Part shown: in pieces, positions 34,498-43,518 of the stretch | How the letters are laid out: each line of letters starts with the position of its first letter | Position numbering within the stretch: position 1 is the first letter of the stretch | Assembly (NCBI GenBank): GCA_033856515.1 | Contig: JAWVEY010000040.1 | Coordinates: 1 to 64,000 of the forward strand | Direction of reading: 5' to 3' | Source: JALZKA01 sp033856515 | GTDB taxonomy: Bacteria; Actinomycetota; Thermoleophilia; Solirubrobacterales; 70-9 | Length of the DNA stretch: 64,000 nucleotides | The notes under the pieces: model-generated | The model's input: only the letters and a program-made list of their open reading frames with translations | Databases searched by the model: none | Told to the model about the DNA's origin: nothing | Translations under genes and position numbers: made by a program

Positions 34498-36128
34498 CGC
34501 TCACCCGCCGCTGCCCGCTCCCGCAGGAGCTCCGCGCCGCGCTCAGGGGTGATCGGCCCACCCGCGCCGAGCGCCCGGGCTACCTCGGTCGCGAAGTACC
34601 ACCCGCCCGAGAGGATCTCTTCGGCGGTGCCGTCCGCCAGCACCTCGCCCTCACCCATCAGGACCACGCGTTCGGCAAAGGTCGCCGCGAACTCGACGTC
34701 GTGCGTCGCGACAAGCACGGCGGAGCCCATGCGAGCGAGATCAGCAAGCCGGCCGGCGAGCTCATGCTTTCGCGCCGTGTCCATGCCGCGGGTCGGCTCA
34801 TCGAGGCAGATGAGGCCGGGCATGGCCCCCTCGGCGCGGCCCGCCATGGCGATCGCCAGTGCAAGCCGCTGGCGCTCCCCGCCCGACAGGTCGCGGGGGT
34901 CCGCATCCACGGCTCCCGCCAGCCCGACGGCGGCGAGCGCGGCCTGGCCCTCGGGACCCGGCAGCTCGTCGCCGACCTGCTCTCGCACGAGAAGGTCACC
35001 CGGGGCCTGAGGCACGAGCGCCCATCCAGCCGGCGCGTCGGCCTTGCCCTTTCTCGCGTCGGCCAATCCCGCGATCCCGCGCAAGAGCGTAGATTTGCCC
35101 GCCCCGTTCCGTCCCATCAGCGCAACGACCTCGCCGGGCTCGATGCGAAGCGAGAGATCGCGGATCACCTCGTGCGGCCCCTCGCCATGGTCGAGCTCGA
35201 CCCAAAGCCGCTTTACGCGCAAGGCCTCACCCTCCCCCTTCCGCGCGAGAGCAGAGTTGCTCGCGCTATGCGCGACTAAGTCTGCACTCGCGGGGCTCCC
35301 GCTCGATGCGCCCGCCAGGCGGGCGCGGGCCACCTTCACACTCACCGGTGCCGGGCGCATTCCGGCGCCGTCGAAGAGGCGCGCGAGCGGCGTCGCCAGC
35401 GCGGCGTCCGAGTCGAGCGCCCAGTCGAGGTACGCCGCGGGCTCGCCGTCGAAGGCGATCCTTCCCTCCGCCATCGCCACGACCCGGTCGGCGGCGGCGA
35501 GGCAGCGCTCCAGGCGATGCTCGGCGAGGATGATCGTCGTGCCCCACTCCTCGTTCAGGCGGCGGAGAAGCCCGATCAACTCGTCGCCTGCCACAGGGTC
35601 GAGCTGGGACGTCGGCTCGTCGAGCAGGACGAGCCGCGGCCGGCCAACGAGCGCGGAGGCGAGCGCGACGCGCTGGAGCTCGCCGCCTGAGAGCGTCTGG
35701 GTCGAGCGGCCGAGCAGGTGGGCGATTCCGAGAGCAAGGCTCGCCTCCTCGACCGCGCGTGCCCTGGAAGCGGCGGGCTCTCCCGCGATCTCCAGCGGCA
35801 GCTCGAGCTCGCCTCGCACCGTCGCCGCAACGACCTGCGTCTCGGGATCCTGCGCCACCAAGCCAACGGCGCCATGAAGCTCGGCTGGGCCGTTCTCGGA
35901 GAGGTCCAGCCCGCAGACGGACGCGGAACCGGCCGCCTCGCCGCCGTGGAAGTGAGGGACCAACCCGCACGCGGCCCTCAAGAGTGTTGACTTGCCGGCG
36001 GCTGACCGGCCCGCGAGGACGACGAACTCTCCGTCCGCGACTCGCAGGTCGACGTCGCGAAGCGACGGAGCGGCCGCTCCCGGGTAGCGATACGAGAAGC
36101 GACTGAAGTCGACAACCGTGCCGCTCAT
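34494..36128 (-). CDS. Fused double ATPase of an ECF transporter (EcfA1-EcfA2 type)
   Basis: 544 residues with two complete ABC ATPase domains in one chain. Domain 1: Walker A AGRSAAGKSTLL, signature LSGGELQRVALA, Walker B LVLLDEPTSQLDP, H-loop in AEHRLERC. Domain 2: Walker A GRNGAGKSTLL, signature LSGGERQRLALA, Walker B LICLDEPTRGMD, H-loop in VATHDVEF. The domain order and the SQLDP and RGMD variants are those of ECF energy-coupling ATPases. It powers uptake by the adjacent EcfT and S-component proteins. 4-bp overlaps on both sides. Confidence 0.93.
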   Translation of the reverse strand: MSGTVVDFSRFSYRYPGAAAPSLRDVDLRVADGEFVVLAGRSAAGKSTLLRAACGLVPHFHGGEAAGSASVCGLDLSENGPAELHGAVGLVAQDPETQVVAATVRGELELPLEIAGEPAASRARAVEEASLALGIAHLLGRSTQTLSGGELQRVALASALVGRPRLVLLDEPTSQLDPVAGDELIGLLRRLNEEWGTTIILAEHRLERCLAAADRVVAMAEGRIAFDGEPAAYLDWALDSDAALATPLARLFDGAGMRPAPVSVKVARARLAGASSGSPASADLVAHSASNSALARKGEGEALRVKRLWVELDHGEGPHEVIRDLSLRIEPGEVVALMGRNGAGKSTLLRGIAGLADARKGKADAPAGWALVPQAPGDLLVREQVGDELPGPEGQAALAAVGLAGAVDADPRDLSGGERQRLALAIAMAGRAEGAMPGLICLDEPTRGMDTARKHELAGRLADLARMGSAVLVATHDVEFAATFAERVVLMGEGEVLADGTAEEILSGGWYFATEVARALGAGGPITPERGAELLRERAAAGER

Positions 36129-37003
36129 CGCCGAGCACCTCCAACCAGGTGCGGGATCGCGGCCAGCGCCGGGAGCGCGAGCACGAGGGCGACACCGAGC
36201 GGATCAAGCCCGAGCTCGATTCCCGGATAGGACTCGTACGTCACCGCGCCGGCCCCGACGCATACCGCGGCGAGGCCCCAGACCGCTGCGGCCGCGAACC
36301 AGAACCCTGCATCCACCGGCGAGCGCGGAAGCTTGCGGGCGCGGCCGGGGGCGGTGCCCGCATAGCCGCGAAGCTCCAGCGCAGCAGCGGCATCTACCGA
36401 CCGGTCGAGCGAGCCGGCCACGAGACGGCGGACGAGGGATGAGCGGGAAACGGGGGCGGCGGCCGGCCCGCGGAGAGCAGCCCCGTCTCGGAGGCGCGCG
36501 TGGTCGGCTGCGGCGAGCGGCACCAGGCGGACGACGAGAGTCGCCGTCAGCGCTGAACGCCTTGCGATTGGCCGCAAGAGTCGAAGGACGCGGTCGGGGT
36601 CGACGGCCGCGGTGAACACAGCGAACGCGGCGATCACGATCGCAACCCGCAGAGCGAGAATCCCGCCCTCGGCGATCGCCTCCGCGGTGACGTCGACCGT
36701 GCCCAGCACCGGCAGGTCGGGACCTCGGACAAGGACCGTTTCTCCGCGCTGCGATGCGATCGCGTTCGTCACGATCATGAGGACGCCAAGCCAGAGGGCG
36801 AAGCGCGCCGACACGGCCAAAGCGCGCCCCGTTCCAGCCAGGAGGCCCGCGAGCACGACGGCCAGCGCGTCAGCCGCCAGTACGACCGGGTGCGAGAAGG
36901 CGAAGGCGACCGCGACAAACGCGCCAAGGTAAGCGCTGGCTGCCAGCGCGCCGGCGCGGCCCATCGGCGTTCGCCGGGGCACGTAAGTCAGGGCGGCGAT
37001 CAC
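36125..37003 (-). CDS. ecfT: ECF transporter transmembrane protein EcfT
   Basis: 292 residues from the GTG at 37003, which overlaps the upstream stop (GTGA). About six membrane segments occur in two clusters, separated by a cytoplasmic helical region with LRLLRPIARRSALTATLVVR and the coupling-helix motif around AAALELRGYAG, equivalent to the Ala-Arg-Gly motifs of EcfT. It joins the S-component to the ATPase pair. The open frame further upstream to 37141 is Arg-rich and lies in another gene. Confidence 0.88.
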   Translation of the reverse strand: MIAALTYVPRRTPMGRAGALAASAYLGAFVAVAFAFSHPVVLAADALAVVLAGLLAGTGRALAVSARFALWLGVLMIVTNAIASQRGETVLVRGPDLPVLGTVDVTAEAIAEGGILALRVAIVIAAFAVFTAAVDPDRVLRLLRPIARRSALTATLVVRLVPLAAADHARLRDGAALRGPAAAPVSRSSLVRRLVAGSLDRSVDAAAALELRGYAGTAPGRARKLPRSPVDAGFWFAAAAVWGLAAVCVGAGAVTYESYPGIELGLDPLGVALVLALPALAAIPHLVGGARR

Positions 37004-37926
37004 GGTGCGTCCTCCGCAACTGGAAGGGGCACCGCGACGTCCTCCGAGACGGCGACGGCGAAGCGGTTTTCGAGCTCGTCGGTGCCGAGCAGTGCGACGG
37101 CGCCGAGGACGCCGTCCTCGTCCGTACCCGTAGCGATCCATGTCGGCGCTCCCTCGCCGTTGCGGGTCGCGGCCAGCAGGCCTTCCGCGTCGCCGGCGGT
37201 CTCGGCGCGCTCGTCGAGAAGCTCGATGCCGTCATCGCCGACGCGGGCAAAGACGCCGCTCGCGCTCGGGCCGCGCTCAAGGAGGCCGACGGTCTGATCC
37301 GAGCGGATCTCGCTCCATTCGCCCACGATGAGCCGCAGCGAGGGCCCCGGCTCCTCGTCGCCAAACTCTGTGACGACCGTGCTCGCACCGGCGTCGGCGA
37401 GGGCATCCTCGGCCGCCTCGCAGGGCGGCTTTGGCCCGGCGCAGACCACGCGGACGGGCAGACGCTCCGACCCAGCCGATGTCTGAAGGAACGGCTCGGG
37501 CCACGAGCCCACCACTGCGGGAACGCGCATCGCCTCGGTCCAGTCGCGGTAGTCCCACCAGATGCGATCACCCCCGCGAACCTCAGTTTCGGCCGCGCCG
37601 ATGGACGACTCGACGCCGTTCATGTAGAAGAACCAGTCGGAGCTCCGCCCGCCTTCCGCTGTCCCGGAGATCCCTTCGATCGACTGCACGAAGCCGCCTC
37701 CGTAGCGGGTTTCGATCTCCGCCTCGCTGTCCAGCACGCGCATGACCGTCTCCGACTCCGGTGGATCTTCGCGCGTCGCTTCGATGAGCTCTTCGGCTCC
37801 GTAGTCGCGAGTCACGGTGAGCGTGGCCTCCCCCTCGCTCGAGTCGCCTGGCCCGAACCCGCAACCCGCGCCGGCCGCGGCCAAAAAGGCCGCGAGTGCC
37901 GGCGCGAGCATGCGGGCGTGACGCAT
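37000..37926 (-). CDS. DUF4430 lipoprotein (transcobalamin beta-domain-like)
   Basis: 308 residues. The N-terminus is a lipoprotein signal, hydrophobic APALAAFLAAAGAGC with a lipobox ending at Cys near residue 20. The DUF4430 domain includes ETVMRVLDSEAEIETRYGGG, SSDWFFYMNGVESSIGAAE and VRGGDRIWWDYRDWTEAM; DUF4430 is the C-terminal beta domain of transcobalamin-like proteins. A C-terminal region of about 150 residues is not recognised. As a surface lipoprotein next to the ECF genes it is a good candidate B12-binding partner for the barrel protein. It starts 2 bp after the previous stop. Confidence 0.85.
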   Translation of the reverse strand: MRHARMLAPALAAFLAAAGAGCGFGPGDSSEGEATLTVTRDYGAEELIEATREDPPESETVMRVLDSEAEIETRYGGGFVQSIEGISGTAEGGRSSDWFFYMNGVESSIGAAETEVRGGDRIWWDYRDWTEAMRVPAVVGSWPEPFLQTSAGSERLPVRVVCAGPKPPCEAAEDALADAGASTVVTEFGDEEPGPSLRLIVGEWSEIRSDQTVGLLERGPSASGVFARVGDDGIELLDERAETAGDAEGLLAATRNGEGAPTWIATGTDEDGVLGAVALLGTDELENRFAVAVSEDVAVPLPVAEDAP

Positions 37927-37928
37927 GG

Positions 37929-38846
37929 CTAGCTGTTCTTCACCTTCTCGCAGGAGTCCGAGATCTTGTCGGTGTTCTGGGCCTCCCGGACGACGTCCTT
38001 GCCCTTGCCGCAATCGATCAAGTCGGCGCCCTTGGTGCCCTTGATCTCGTCATCGGAGGCCGATCCGTAGATGACGATGCCCTGCGTCTTCGGGCAGTCG
38101 CTCAAGACGTCGGATGTGCAGACGTTGGCGATTGCCGAGGGCACGTCGTCGATCTCTCCCACGGCGCGGAGGACCTTTCCGCCCGACTCCTCGGCCGTGA
38201 TCTCGACCTCGCCGTTCCCATCGGTCGGGTTCCCGTCCACGATTGCCCCTTCGGCCGGCTCCTTCGAGCCGTCGGGAAGGACGCGCGTGACCTTCACGGT
38301 GAAGGGCTCATCGACCAGAGCCCGAGCCGGCGCCTTGAGTCGGAGCTCCGACGGAAAGCCGGGCTCGTCGCCCGTTGTCAGATACCAGAGGTTCGCGTCG
38401 CCGTTCTGGACCGGGATCAGGTCCGGCCCGGTCGACGAGGAGACGCCGTTGACCGACGAGTACCAGTACGAGAAGCCCGAGGTCTCGAGGCCTCCGATGT
38501 CGCAGACGCCAAAGCCGAAGCCCTCGTCGACGAAGCCGTCCGTGATCATGAGCGGCTTCAGGTCGTCGTCCATCTTCGAAGCGTCGATCAACGCGCCAAG
38601 AACGGTCGGTTCCTTGACCTTGTAGCTCTCGCCGGTGGACGGGTTCGACGGACCGAAGCAGTCAGCCTCGACCGATGTCTTGACCCTGACCCACTCTGTG
38701 TACTGGCGATGCTCCGCGAGCGTCTCGCCGGTGTAGGAGACGACGCGGATATCGGTCCATTTGGACCCCTTCGCGTCGGCTGATGGTGCGGTGAGCAGGA
38801 CAACGGTTGCGATTGCGCCGATGGCGGGCGCTACGAGCTTTCTCAT
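37929..38846 (-). CDS. Exported DUF4430-like protein with short RTX-type tail
   Basis: 305 residues, first gene after the cobalamin riboswitch. A Sec signal peptide ends around PSADAKG. The middle carries a DUF4430-like stretch, YKVKEPTVLGALIDASK, GFSYWYSSVNGVSSSTGPDL and VQNGDANLWYLTTGD. After an Ig-like part (FTVKVTRVLPDGSKEPAEGA) the last 50 residues contain SDDEIKGTKGADLIDCGKGKD, a pattern like single calcium-binding RTX repeats with two cysteines. Start at the ATG 38846 with AAAGGGG upstream. Probably a second extracellular cobalamin-binding component. Confidence 0.8.
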   Translation of the reverse strand: MRKLVAPAIGAIATVVLLTAPSADAKGSKWTDIRVVSYTGETLAEHRQYTEWVRVKTSVEADCFGPSNPSTGESYKVKEPTVLGALIDASKMDDDLKPLMITDGFVDEGFGFGVCDIGGLETSGFSYWYSSVNGVSSSTGPDLIPVQNGDANLWYLTTGDEPGFPSELRLKAPARALVDEPFTVKVTRVLPDGSKEPAEGAIVDGNPTDGNGEVEITAEESGGKVLRAVGEIDDVPSAIANVCTSDVLSDCPKTQGIVIYGSASDDEIKGTKGADLIDCGKGKDVVREAQNTDKISDSCEKVKNS

Positions 38847-38882
38847 GAGAGAGCCACCCCTTTCCTCGAGGGTCTGTTGATT

Positions 38883-39062
38883 GGCGAACCGCGGGACAGG
38901 TCTCCTGGCTTCCGGCCTACCCATCGCGCCTTCCCGGTCGCCTGTAGGGCTTTCCAGTGGCTCACACCCGAGGTGTGTTGCGATGCGCTTCGCCGGTCAC
39001 AGTGGCGGGACCGCGCCGGTTTCTCACCGGACTTCCCTTGACCACACGGCCGTATGTACGCG
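38883..39062 (-). promoter_or_regulatory. Cobalamin (AdoCbl-type) riboswitch
   Basis: The minus strand shows the conserved order of a cobalamin riboswitch: GGGAAGTCCGGTGAGAAACC, then CCCGCCACTGT (GCCACTG core at about 39006-39000), stems around 38930-38990, and the B12 box AGCCAGGAGACCTG (38910-38897) near the 3' end. The gene start lies about 40 nt downstream, with a Shine-Dalgarno of its own. It precedes the DUF4430/ECF operon, so uptake should be shut off when cobalamin is plentiful. Its promoter must lie at or beyond 39063, next to the start of the divergent kinase gene. Ends are approximate. Confidence 0.95.
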
Positions 39063-39111
39063 AGCCATGCTACTCCTCGTTTGGGCGCACGCGCCTGCGA
39101 AGATGCGCTCG

Positions 39112-40491
39112 ATGCCCGACGAGAAGCTCCCGACGAGCCGGATCTCGCGCATGGCGAAGATCGGCCGCGCCACGGCGAACGTCGCCGTCCGCCAGGCCGG
39201 AACGAAGGCGGCGAACGTCATGCGCTCGGACGAGGACTCCGACAAGGCCCTGGAGCGGCGCCAGATCGAGACGGCCGAGCAGATCGTGACCGTTCTCGGC
39301 GGGATGAAGGGCGCGGCGATGAAGGTTGGCCAGGTGCTCTCGTTCGTCGACCTGGGCCTCGTGCCCGAGGAGTACCAGGAGGAGTTCCAGGCCAAGCTCG
39401 CAGCGCTCCGCGACTCGGCGCCGACCGTCTCGTTCGAGCAGATGTCGAAGGTGATCGAGCAAGAACTGGGCCAGCCCGCCTCGGAAGCATTTGCGGAGCT
39501 CGACCCCGCTCCGGTCGCCGCGGCCTCGATCGGGCAGGTCTATCGCGGCCGCCTCCACGACGGCCGCGACGTCGCGATCAAGGTCCAGTACCCGGGCGTT
39601 AACGACGCGGTCCGCGCCGACATGCAGAACCTGGGGATGCTGATGCGCCTGGCGAAGCGCATCACGCCGCAGATGGACGTCAAGGCTGTCACCGACGAGA
39701 TCCGCGCGCGGATCATCGAGGAGCTCGACTACGAGCTCGAGGCTTCGAACCATCGAACGCTCGCCCGCCTCTACCGAGGCCATCCGTTCATCTACATCCC
39801 GCCCGTCGTCACGGAGATGTGCCGCGAGCGCGTGATCGTCACCGAGTTCGTCGAGGGCGACCGCTTCGAGCAGCTCACCTCAGGTACACAGGAAGAACGA
39901 GACCGGATCGGCGAGATCGTCTACCGCTTCTACTTCGGCTCGATGTACCGCCACCGCCGCTTCTCGGGCGACCCCCACCCCGGGAACATGATCCGCATGG
40001 CCGACGGGAGGATCGCCTTCATCGACTTCGGCCTCTTCAAGGAGATCGGGCCGCATGAGATGGAGGTCGAGCTTGCGACCGGCCGCGCCGTCTCCGAGCA
40101 CGACGCCATGGAGCTTCACCGCCTCTGGGCAGAAAACGGCTTTCTCCCCCAGCCCGACAAGGTCAGCCCCGACGAGCTCATGGCGTATGCGCTCGACGCG
40201 ATCTGGTGGTACGCGACCGACCAGGAGGCGCAGATCACCCGCGCGGACGTCCAGCGCATCGCGATCCAGGCGGGCGATCCCCGCTCGACCCACTTCCGCA
40301 CTATGCGCCACCAGGACATGAACCCCGAGCACCTCATCGGCCGCCGGCTCGAGCTCCTGGTCCTCGCCGTTCTGGGCGAGCTCCAGGCGAGCGCCAACTG
40401 GCACCGCATCGCCCGCGAGTGGATGTACGGAGACGATCCCGTCACCGAGCTCGGCGAGCAGGAGGCGGAGTTCCTGAAGAGCCGCGCGTGA
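39112..40491 (+). CDS. ABC1/UbiB-family atypical protein kinase
   Basis: 459 residues. UbiB-family signatures are all present: the KxGQ motif in AAMKVGQVLSF, the Ala-rich loop PVAAASIGQVYRG, the lysine in VAIKVQYPG, EELDYELEA, the catalytic GDPHPGNMI and the metal-binding IDFGLFKEIG. No C-terminal membrane anchor is evident. Members support isoprenoid-lipid (quinone) biosynthesis by ATPase activity; some act on other lipids. Start at ATG 39112; the ATG three codons earlier (39103) is equally possible. Divergent from the riboswitch operon. Confidence 0.92.
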   Translation: MPDEKLPTSRISRMAKIGRATANVAVRQAGTKAANVMRSDEDSDKALERRQIETAEQIVTVLGGMKGAAMKVGQVLSFVDLGLVPEEYQEEFQAKLAALRDSAPTVSFEQMSKVIEQELGQPASEAFAELDPAPVAAASIGQVYRGRLHDGRDVAIKVQYPGVNDAVRADMQNLGMLMRLAKRITPQMDVKAVTDEIRARIIEELDYELEASNHRTLARLYRGHPFIYIPPVVTEMCRERVIVTEFVEGDRFEQLTSGTQEERDRIGEIVYRFYFGSMYRHRRFSGDPHPGNMIRMADGRIAFIDFGLFKEIGPHEMEVELATGRAVSEHDAMELHRLWAENGFLPQPDKVSPDELMAYALDAIWWYATDQEAQITRADVQRIAIQAGDPRSTHFRTMRHQDMNPEHLIGRRLELLVLAVLGELQASANWHRIAREWMYGDDPVTELGEQEAEFLKSRA

Positions 40492-40871
40492 GCCGACTCG
40501 CGGCGGCGTTCCTCTTCCTCGCGGGCATAGTCCACGTCGTCCTTGGCGTGAGCGCGATCGCCGGCACGGCTCGCCTGGAGGTCAACGTCCAGGAGATCGA
40601 GACCAGCTCCGTCGGCGGCGACCTCTATTTCGCGCTCGGAGTGACCGGGTTGATCATGACCGCGGTGGGCGTCCTCGAATTCGTCGCCGCGGGGTACCTG
40701 TACACGCGGGGCGCGAGCGCGCGTCTGCTCGGACTCGTCGCCGGCTACCTCGCGTTGGGGGTCGTGTTCTGGACGATGCCGATCTTCCGCTGGGCATCAG
40801 TTGCGACGATCGTGCTGCTGTTCAGCTCGGCGTACCTTTTGACGTACCGGGTTGACGAACCGCAGGGCTGA
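40488..40871 (+). CDS. Small four-helix membrane protein, unknown function
   Basis: 127 residues with four hydrophobic segments (about 3-20, 48-68, 76-92 and 100-118) and a polar loop after the first. The GTG start overlaps the stop of the UbiB-like kinase (GTGA), so the two are translated together. No motif is recognised. Confidence 0.75.
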   Translation: MSRLAAAFLFLAGIVHVVLGVSAIAGTARLEVNVQEIETSSVGGDLYFALGVTGLIMTAVGVLEFVAAGYLYTRGASARLLGLVAGYLALGVVFWTMPIFRWASVATIVLLFSSAYLLTYRVDEPQG

Positions 40872-40908
40872 CCACGTCATGCCGGATTCAGAGTCGGGAT
40901 CTCGACGA

Positions 40909-41331
40909 TCAGTCGTCTTCGAACTCGCCCGAATCGTCAGAGCCTGAGCTGCCGGAGCCGGAGCCGGAGCTGTCCGATCCCGAGCTGCCGGAGCCGGAGT
41001 TGTCGGAGCCGGAGCCCGAATCGTCCCCTCCGTGATCGTCGACAACCGGAGGGACGGTCGGTGGGGTCTCGGATTCCACAATCTCCTGCTGGGGCTCGCG
41101 AGCGCGCTCGCGGCGGTCATGTGCCCGCTTGCGGGCCGCCTCAGCCCGGCCGCGCCTGCGCTCCCTTGCGTCCTGTGAGGCCTCTGGCGGAGCAAGGGGC
41201 GCTGCGCTCAGAGGCTCCGCAGCGAGACCTATCGAGTCGCCCGACACCTCGTTCACGAGGAGCCCGATGCCAGCCGCTGCGAGCAAACCCAGAAAGGCGA
41301 CGGCGGCAATGGCGAGTGCGGGGCGTCTCAT
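40909..41331 (-). CDS. Exported or membrane-anchored protein with acidic Ser/Gly tail
   Basis: 140 residues: a hydrophobic N-terminal segment (about 5-28, a signal peptide or anchor), an Arg-rich helix (about 55-82), a short Pro-rich linker, then about 40 residues made almost only of Ser, Gly and Asp ending in EFEDD. It overlaps the kinase gene by 4 bp. A -10-like TAGCGT at 41346-41341 lies 9 nt before the ATG, so a leaderless transcript from a promoter inside the kinase gene is possible, under the direct repeats listed next. Resembles in composition the product at 43519-44082. Confidence 0.7.
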   Translation of the reverse strand: MRRPALAIAAVAFLGLLAAAGIGLLVNEVSGDSIGLAAEPLSAAPLAPPEASQDARERRRGRAEAARKRAHDRRERAREPQQEIVESETPPTVPPVVDDHGGDDSGSGSDNSGSGSSGSDSSGSGSGSSGSDDSGEFEDD

Positions 41332-42731
41332 CGTGCTGCCACGCTAGCCGCGGCATGGTTAGGAGCAGGTAAAGGCAGGGTTACCTCTGCGCATAGGCCT
41401 CGCGGAGTGCGATTTCGAAGCTCGACCGTGCCCGACCAGCGCGCGGCAAGAGTGTCCACGATCGAGAGGCCAAGGCCGGTGCCGGCCGTGCTCGTGCCAT
41501 CTCCTCGGACGAAGCGCTCCATCATTCGTCTCTCATCACCGCCGGCGAGGCCCGGTCCGTCGTCACACACCGAGATCACGCCGTGGCCGTCCCGTTGATT
41601 CCACTCGATCGTCACCTCGCCGCCGCCCGGTGAGTACTTGAGCGCATTCTCGATCAGGTTGTCGAGGATGACCGCCAAGTCGTCGGGCGATGCGAGCACG
41701 CGTAATCCGGGTGCGCCATCGATCTTGATCCGGTGGCGCGTCTCCCCAGCTTCGGCCTGCCAGCGATCGCGTGCTTTCAGAGCTGTCCTTTCCAGGTCGA
41801 CCAATTCGGGATCCGGCCGGTCTTGCCCCTCGCGGGCCAGCACGAGCAGATCTGCGAGCAGGGTGGCCAGCCGGTCGATCTCGTCTTCGGCCGCACTCAG
41901 CTCCGTCCGAACGGCGTCCTCTCCCGACAGGTCTCCCGCGGCCTCCAGCCGCAGGCGCAGGCCCGTCAACGGTGTGCGGAGCTGATGCGAGGCGTTTGCG
42001 ACGAACTCGCGCTGCGCCTCGAGGCTGCCTTGAAGCCGGGTGGCCATCTCATTGAAAGCGGTGGCTACCTGCCGCTGTTCGCGAGAGCCACTGATCGGAG
42101 CGCGCGCGCCAAGGTCGCCTGCCGTGACGCGCCGAGCTGTTGTCGTTAGCGATCCCAGCGGCCGGGCCAGGAAGCCGGCGAGCACCCACGCCACTCCGAC
42201 GCCCAGCAGAAGGGCGACTCCCCCCGCGGCGATCAGCACAAGCACGTCGCCTCGGACGGCGCTGTTCACAGCGGAGACGCTCTGAGTCGCACGGACGGCC
42301 CCCACGGTTGTCCCGTTGTCGAGGATCGGAGCGGCCGTGAACAGGAGTTCCTCGTCGAGCGACTCGCTGACTCGGCGACCCTGGGCATTCTGCCCGTCGA
42401 GCGCGGTCGCCACCTCGGGCCGCGCCCCATAGTCCGCACCTTCGAGACCGCGCCCTGCCGAGTCGGCGATGACCTTGCCCTGCTCGTCCGTGACGATCAC
42501 GCGCCCGCCCAGAGCCTCCGCGGACCGCGCAGCGAGCCGGCGCAGCCGGCCCGGCTGATCCAACTCGTCCCCGGCGCTTGTCGCGATCAGGCCCACCTGG
42601 CCGACAGACTCGGCCTTGATCTCGGCGTCGACGCGGCGCGAGATGTTAAGCGCGAGCGGCAACAGAAGCGCGATCAGCACGATGAGAAGCGCATAAGTGA
42701 ACGCGCCGAGCAGTGTGACCCGAAGGCTCAA
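41328..42731 (-). CDS. Two-component sensor histidine kinase
   Basis: 467 residues. Two membrane segments (about 8-30 and 160-188) enclose an extracellular sensor of about 130 residues with VIVTDEQGKVIADSAGR. A HAMP domain (LARPLGSLTTTARRVTAGDL) precedes the H box EFVANASHQLRTPLTGLRLR; the ATPase has NLIENALKYSP, SVCDDGPGLAG and GTGLGLSIVDTLA. It starts 3 bp after the response regulator and overlaps the small exported protein by 4 bp. Likely a cell-surface sensor. Confidence 0.94.
   Translation of the reverse strand: MSLRVTLLGAFTYALLIVLIALLLPLALNISRRVDAEIKAESVGQVGLIATSAGDELDQPGRLRRLAARSAEALGGRVIVTDEQGKVIADSAGRGLEGADYGARPEVATALDGQNAQGRRVSESLDEELLFTAAPILDNGTTVGAVRATQSVSAVNSAVRGDVLVLIAAGGVALLLGVGVAWVLAGFLARPLGSLTTTARRVTAGDLGARAPISGSREQRQVATAFNEMATRLQGSLEAQREFVANASHQLRTPLTGLRLRLEAAGDLSGEDAVRTELSAAEDEIDRLATLLADLLVLAREGQDRPDPELVDLERTALKARDRWQAEAGETRHRIKIDGAPGLRVLASPDDLAVILDNLIENALKYSPGGGEVTIEWNQRDGHGVISVCDDGPGLAGGDERRMMERFVRGDGTSTAGTGLGLSIVDTLAARWSGTVELRNRTPRGLCAEVTLPLPAPNHAAASVAAR
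41341..41384 (-). promoter_or_regulatory. Promoter candidate with three 11-bp-spaced direct repeats
   Basis: On the minus strand GTAACC (41384-41379), TTTACC (41373-41368) and CTAACC (41362-41357) recur with an exact 11-bp period, the arrangement typical of OmpR-family operators. A TANNNT -10 (TAGCGT, 41346-41341) lies 10 bp beyond the last repeat. It sits within the end of the kinase coding region just upstream of the Ser/Gly-rich protein gene. Two repeats of the same kind precede the gene at 43519-44082. Confidence 0.55.
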
Positions 42732-42734
42732 CGT

Positions 42735-43445
42735 TTAGCTCTCGATATCCGATGGAGCCGCGAAACGGAAGCCCACGCCGCGAACCGTGTGCAAGAAGCG
42801 CGGCTGGACCGCATCGTCGCCGAGCTTCCGGCGCAACGCGGAGACGTGCACGTCGAGGGTCTTGGTCGAGCCGAACCAGTTCATGTCCCAGACGTCGTCG
42901 ATGAGCTGCTCGCGCGTCACGACTGATCCCGCGTCGCGCATCAGGCGCTGCAGCAGGTCGAACTCCTTGCGCGAAAGGTCAAGCTCGTCCCCTCCGAGCG
43001 TCGCCGAGCGGCTCTCGGCGTCCAGACGCAGCTCGCCCACGACCATCGGCCCCATGCTCTCCCCGCGGGGAGCGGACGAGCGCCGCAGGACTGCGCGAAC
43101 CCTGGCGATGACCTCCCGCGCGCTGAACGGCTTGACCACGTAATCATCCGCTCCGAGCTCCAAGCCGACCACGCGGTCCGCCTCCTCCCCACGTGCGGTG
43201 AGCATGATCACAGGGACGTCGCTAGTGCGTCTCAGCTCTCGGCAGACGTCGTAGCCGGACCCATCCGGAAGCATCAGGTCCAAAAGGACGAGGTGCGGCA
43301 TGACCGAAGGGGCGAGCTCGAGAGCCTCGCCCGCCGTGCCGGCGACAGTCGCATCGAATCCCTCCCGCTCGAGAGCAGCGGCCAGAGGCCCGGAAATCGA
43401 GTCCTCGTCCTCGACAAGCAGGATCCTCCGCCTCTCCATTGCCAT
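42735..43445 (-). CDS. OmpR-family response regulator
   Basis: 236 residues. Receiver: LLVEDEDSISGPL, phospho-Asp in LVLLDLMLPDGSG, Thr switch in IMLTARGEE, Lys in YVVKPFSAREV. Winged helix: LDLSRKEFDLLQRL and the recognition region TKTLDVHVSALRRKLG. I start at the ATG at 43445; the same frame is open to 43715 but there it covers the repeat region of the upstream gene. Partner of the kinase that follows 3 bp on. The direct repeats at 41357-41384 and 44186-44202 are its probable targets. Confidence 0.93.
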   Translation of the reverse strand: MAMERRRILLVEDEDSISGPLAAALEREGFDATVAGTAGEALELAPSVMPHLVLLDLMLPDGSGYDVCRELRRTSDVPVIMLTARGEEADRVVGLELGADDYVVKPFSAREVIARVRAVLRRSSAPRGESMGPMVVGELRLDAESRSATLGGDELDLSRKEFDLLQRLMRDAGSVVTREQLIDDVWDMNWFGSTKTLDVHVSALRRKLGDDAVQPRFLHTVRGVGFRFAAPSDIES

Positions 43446-43518
43446 CAGGTGATCGTAGGCAGCGCCAAAAGCGAGGCGGCATCTGCCGCCCCGCTTCTTG
43501 GCAATTCCTGTACGGAGA

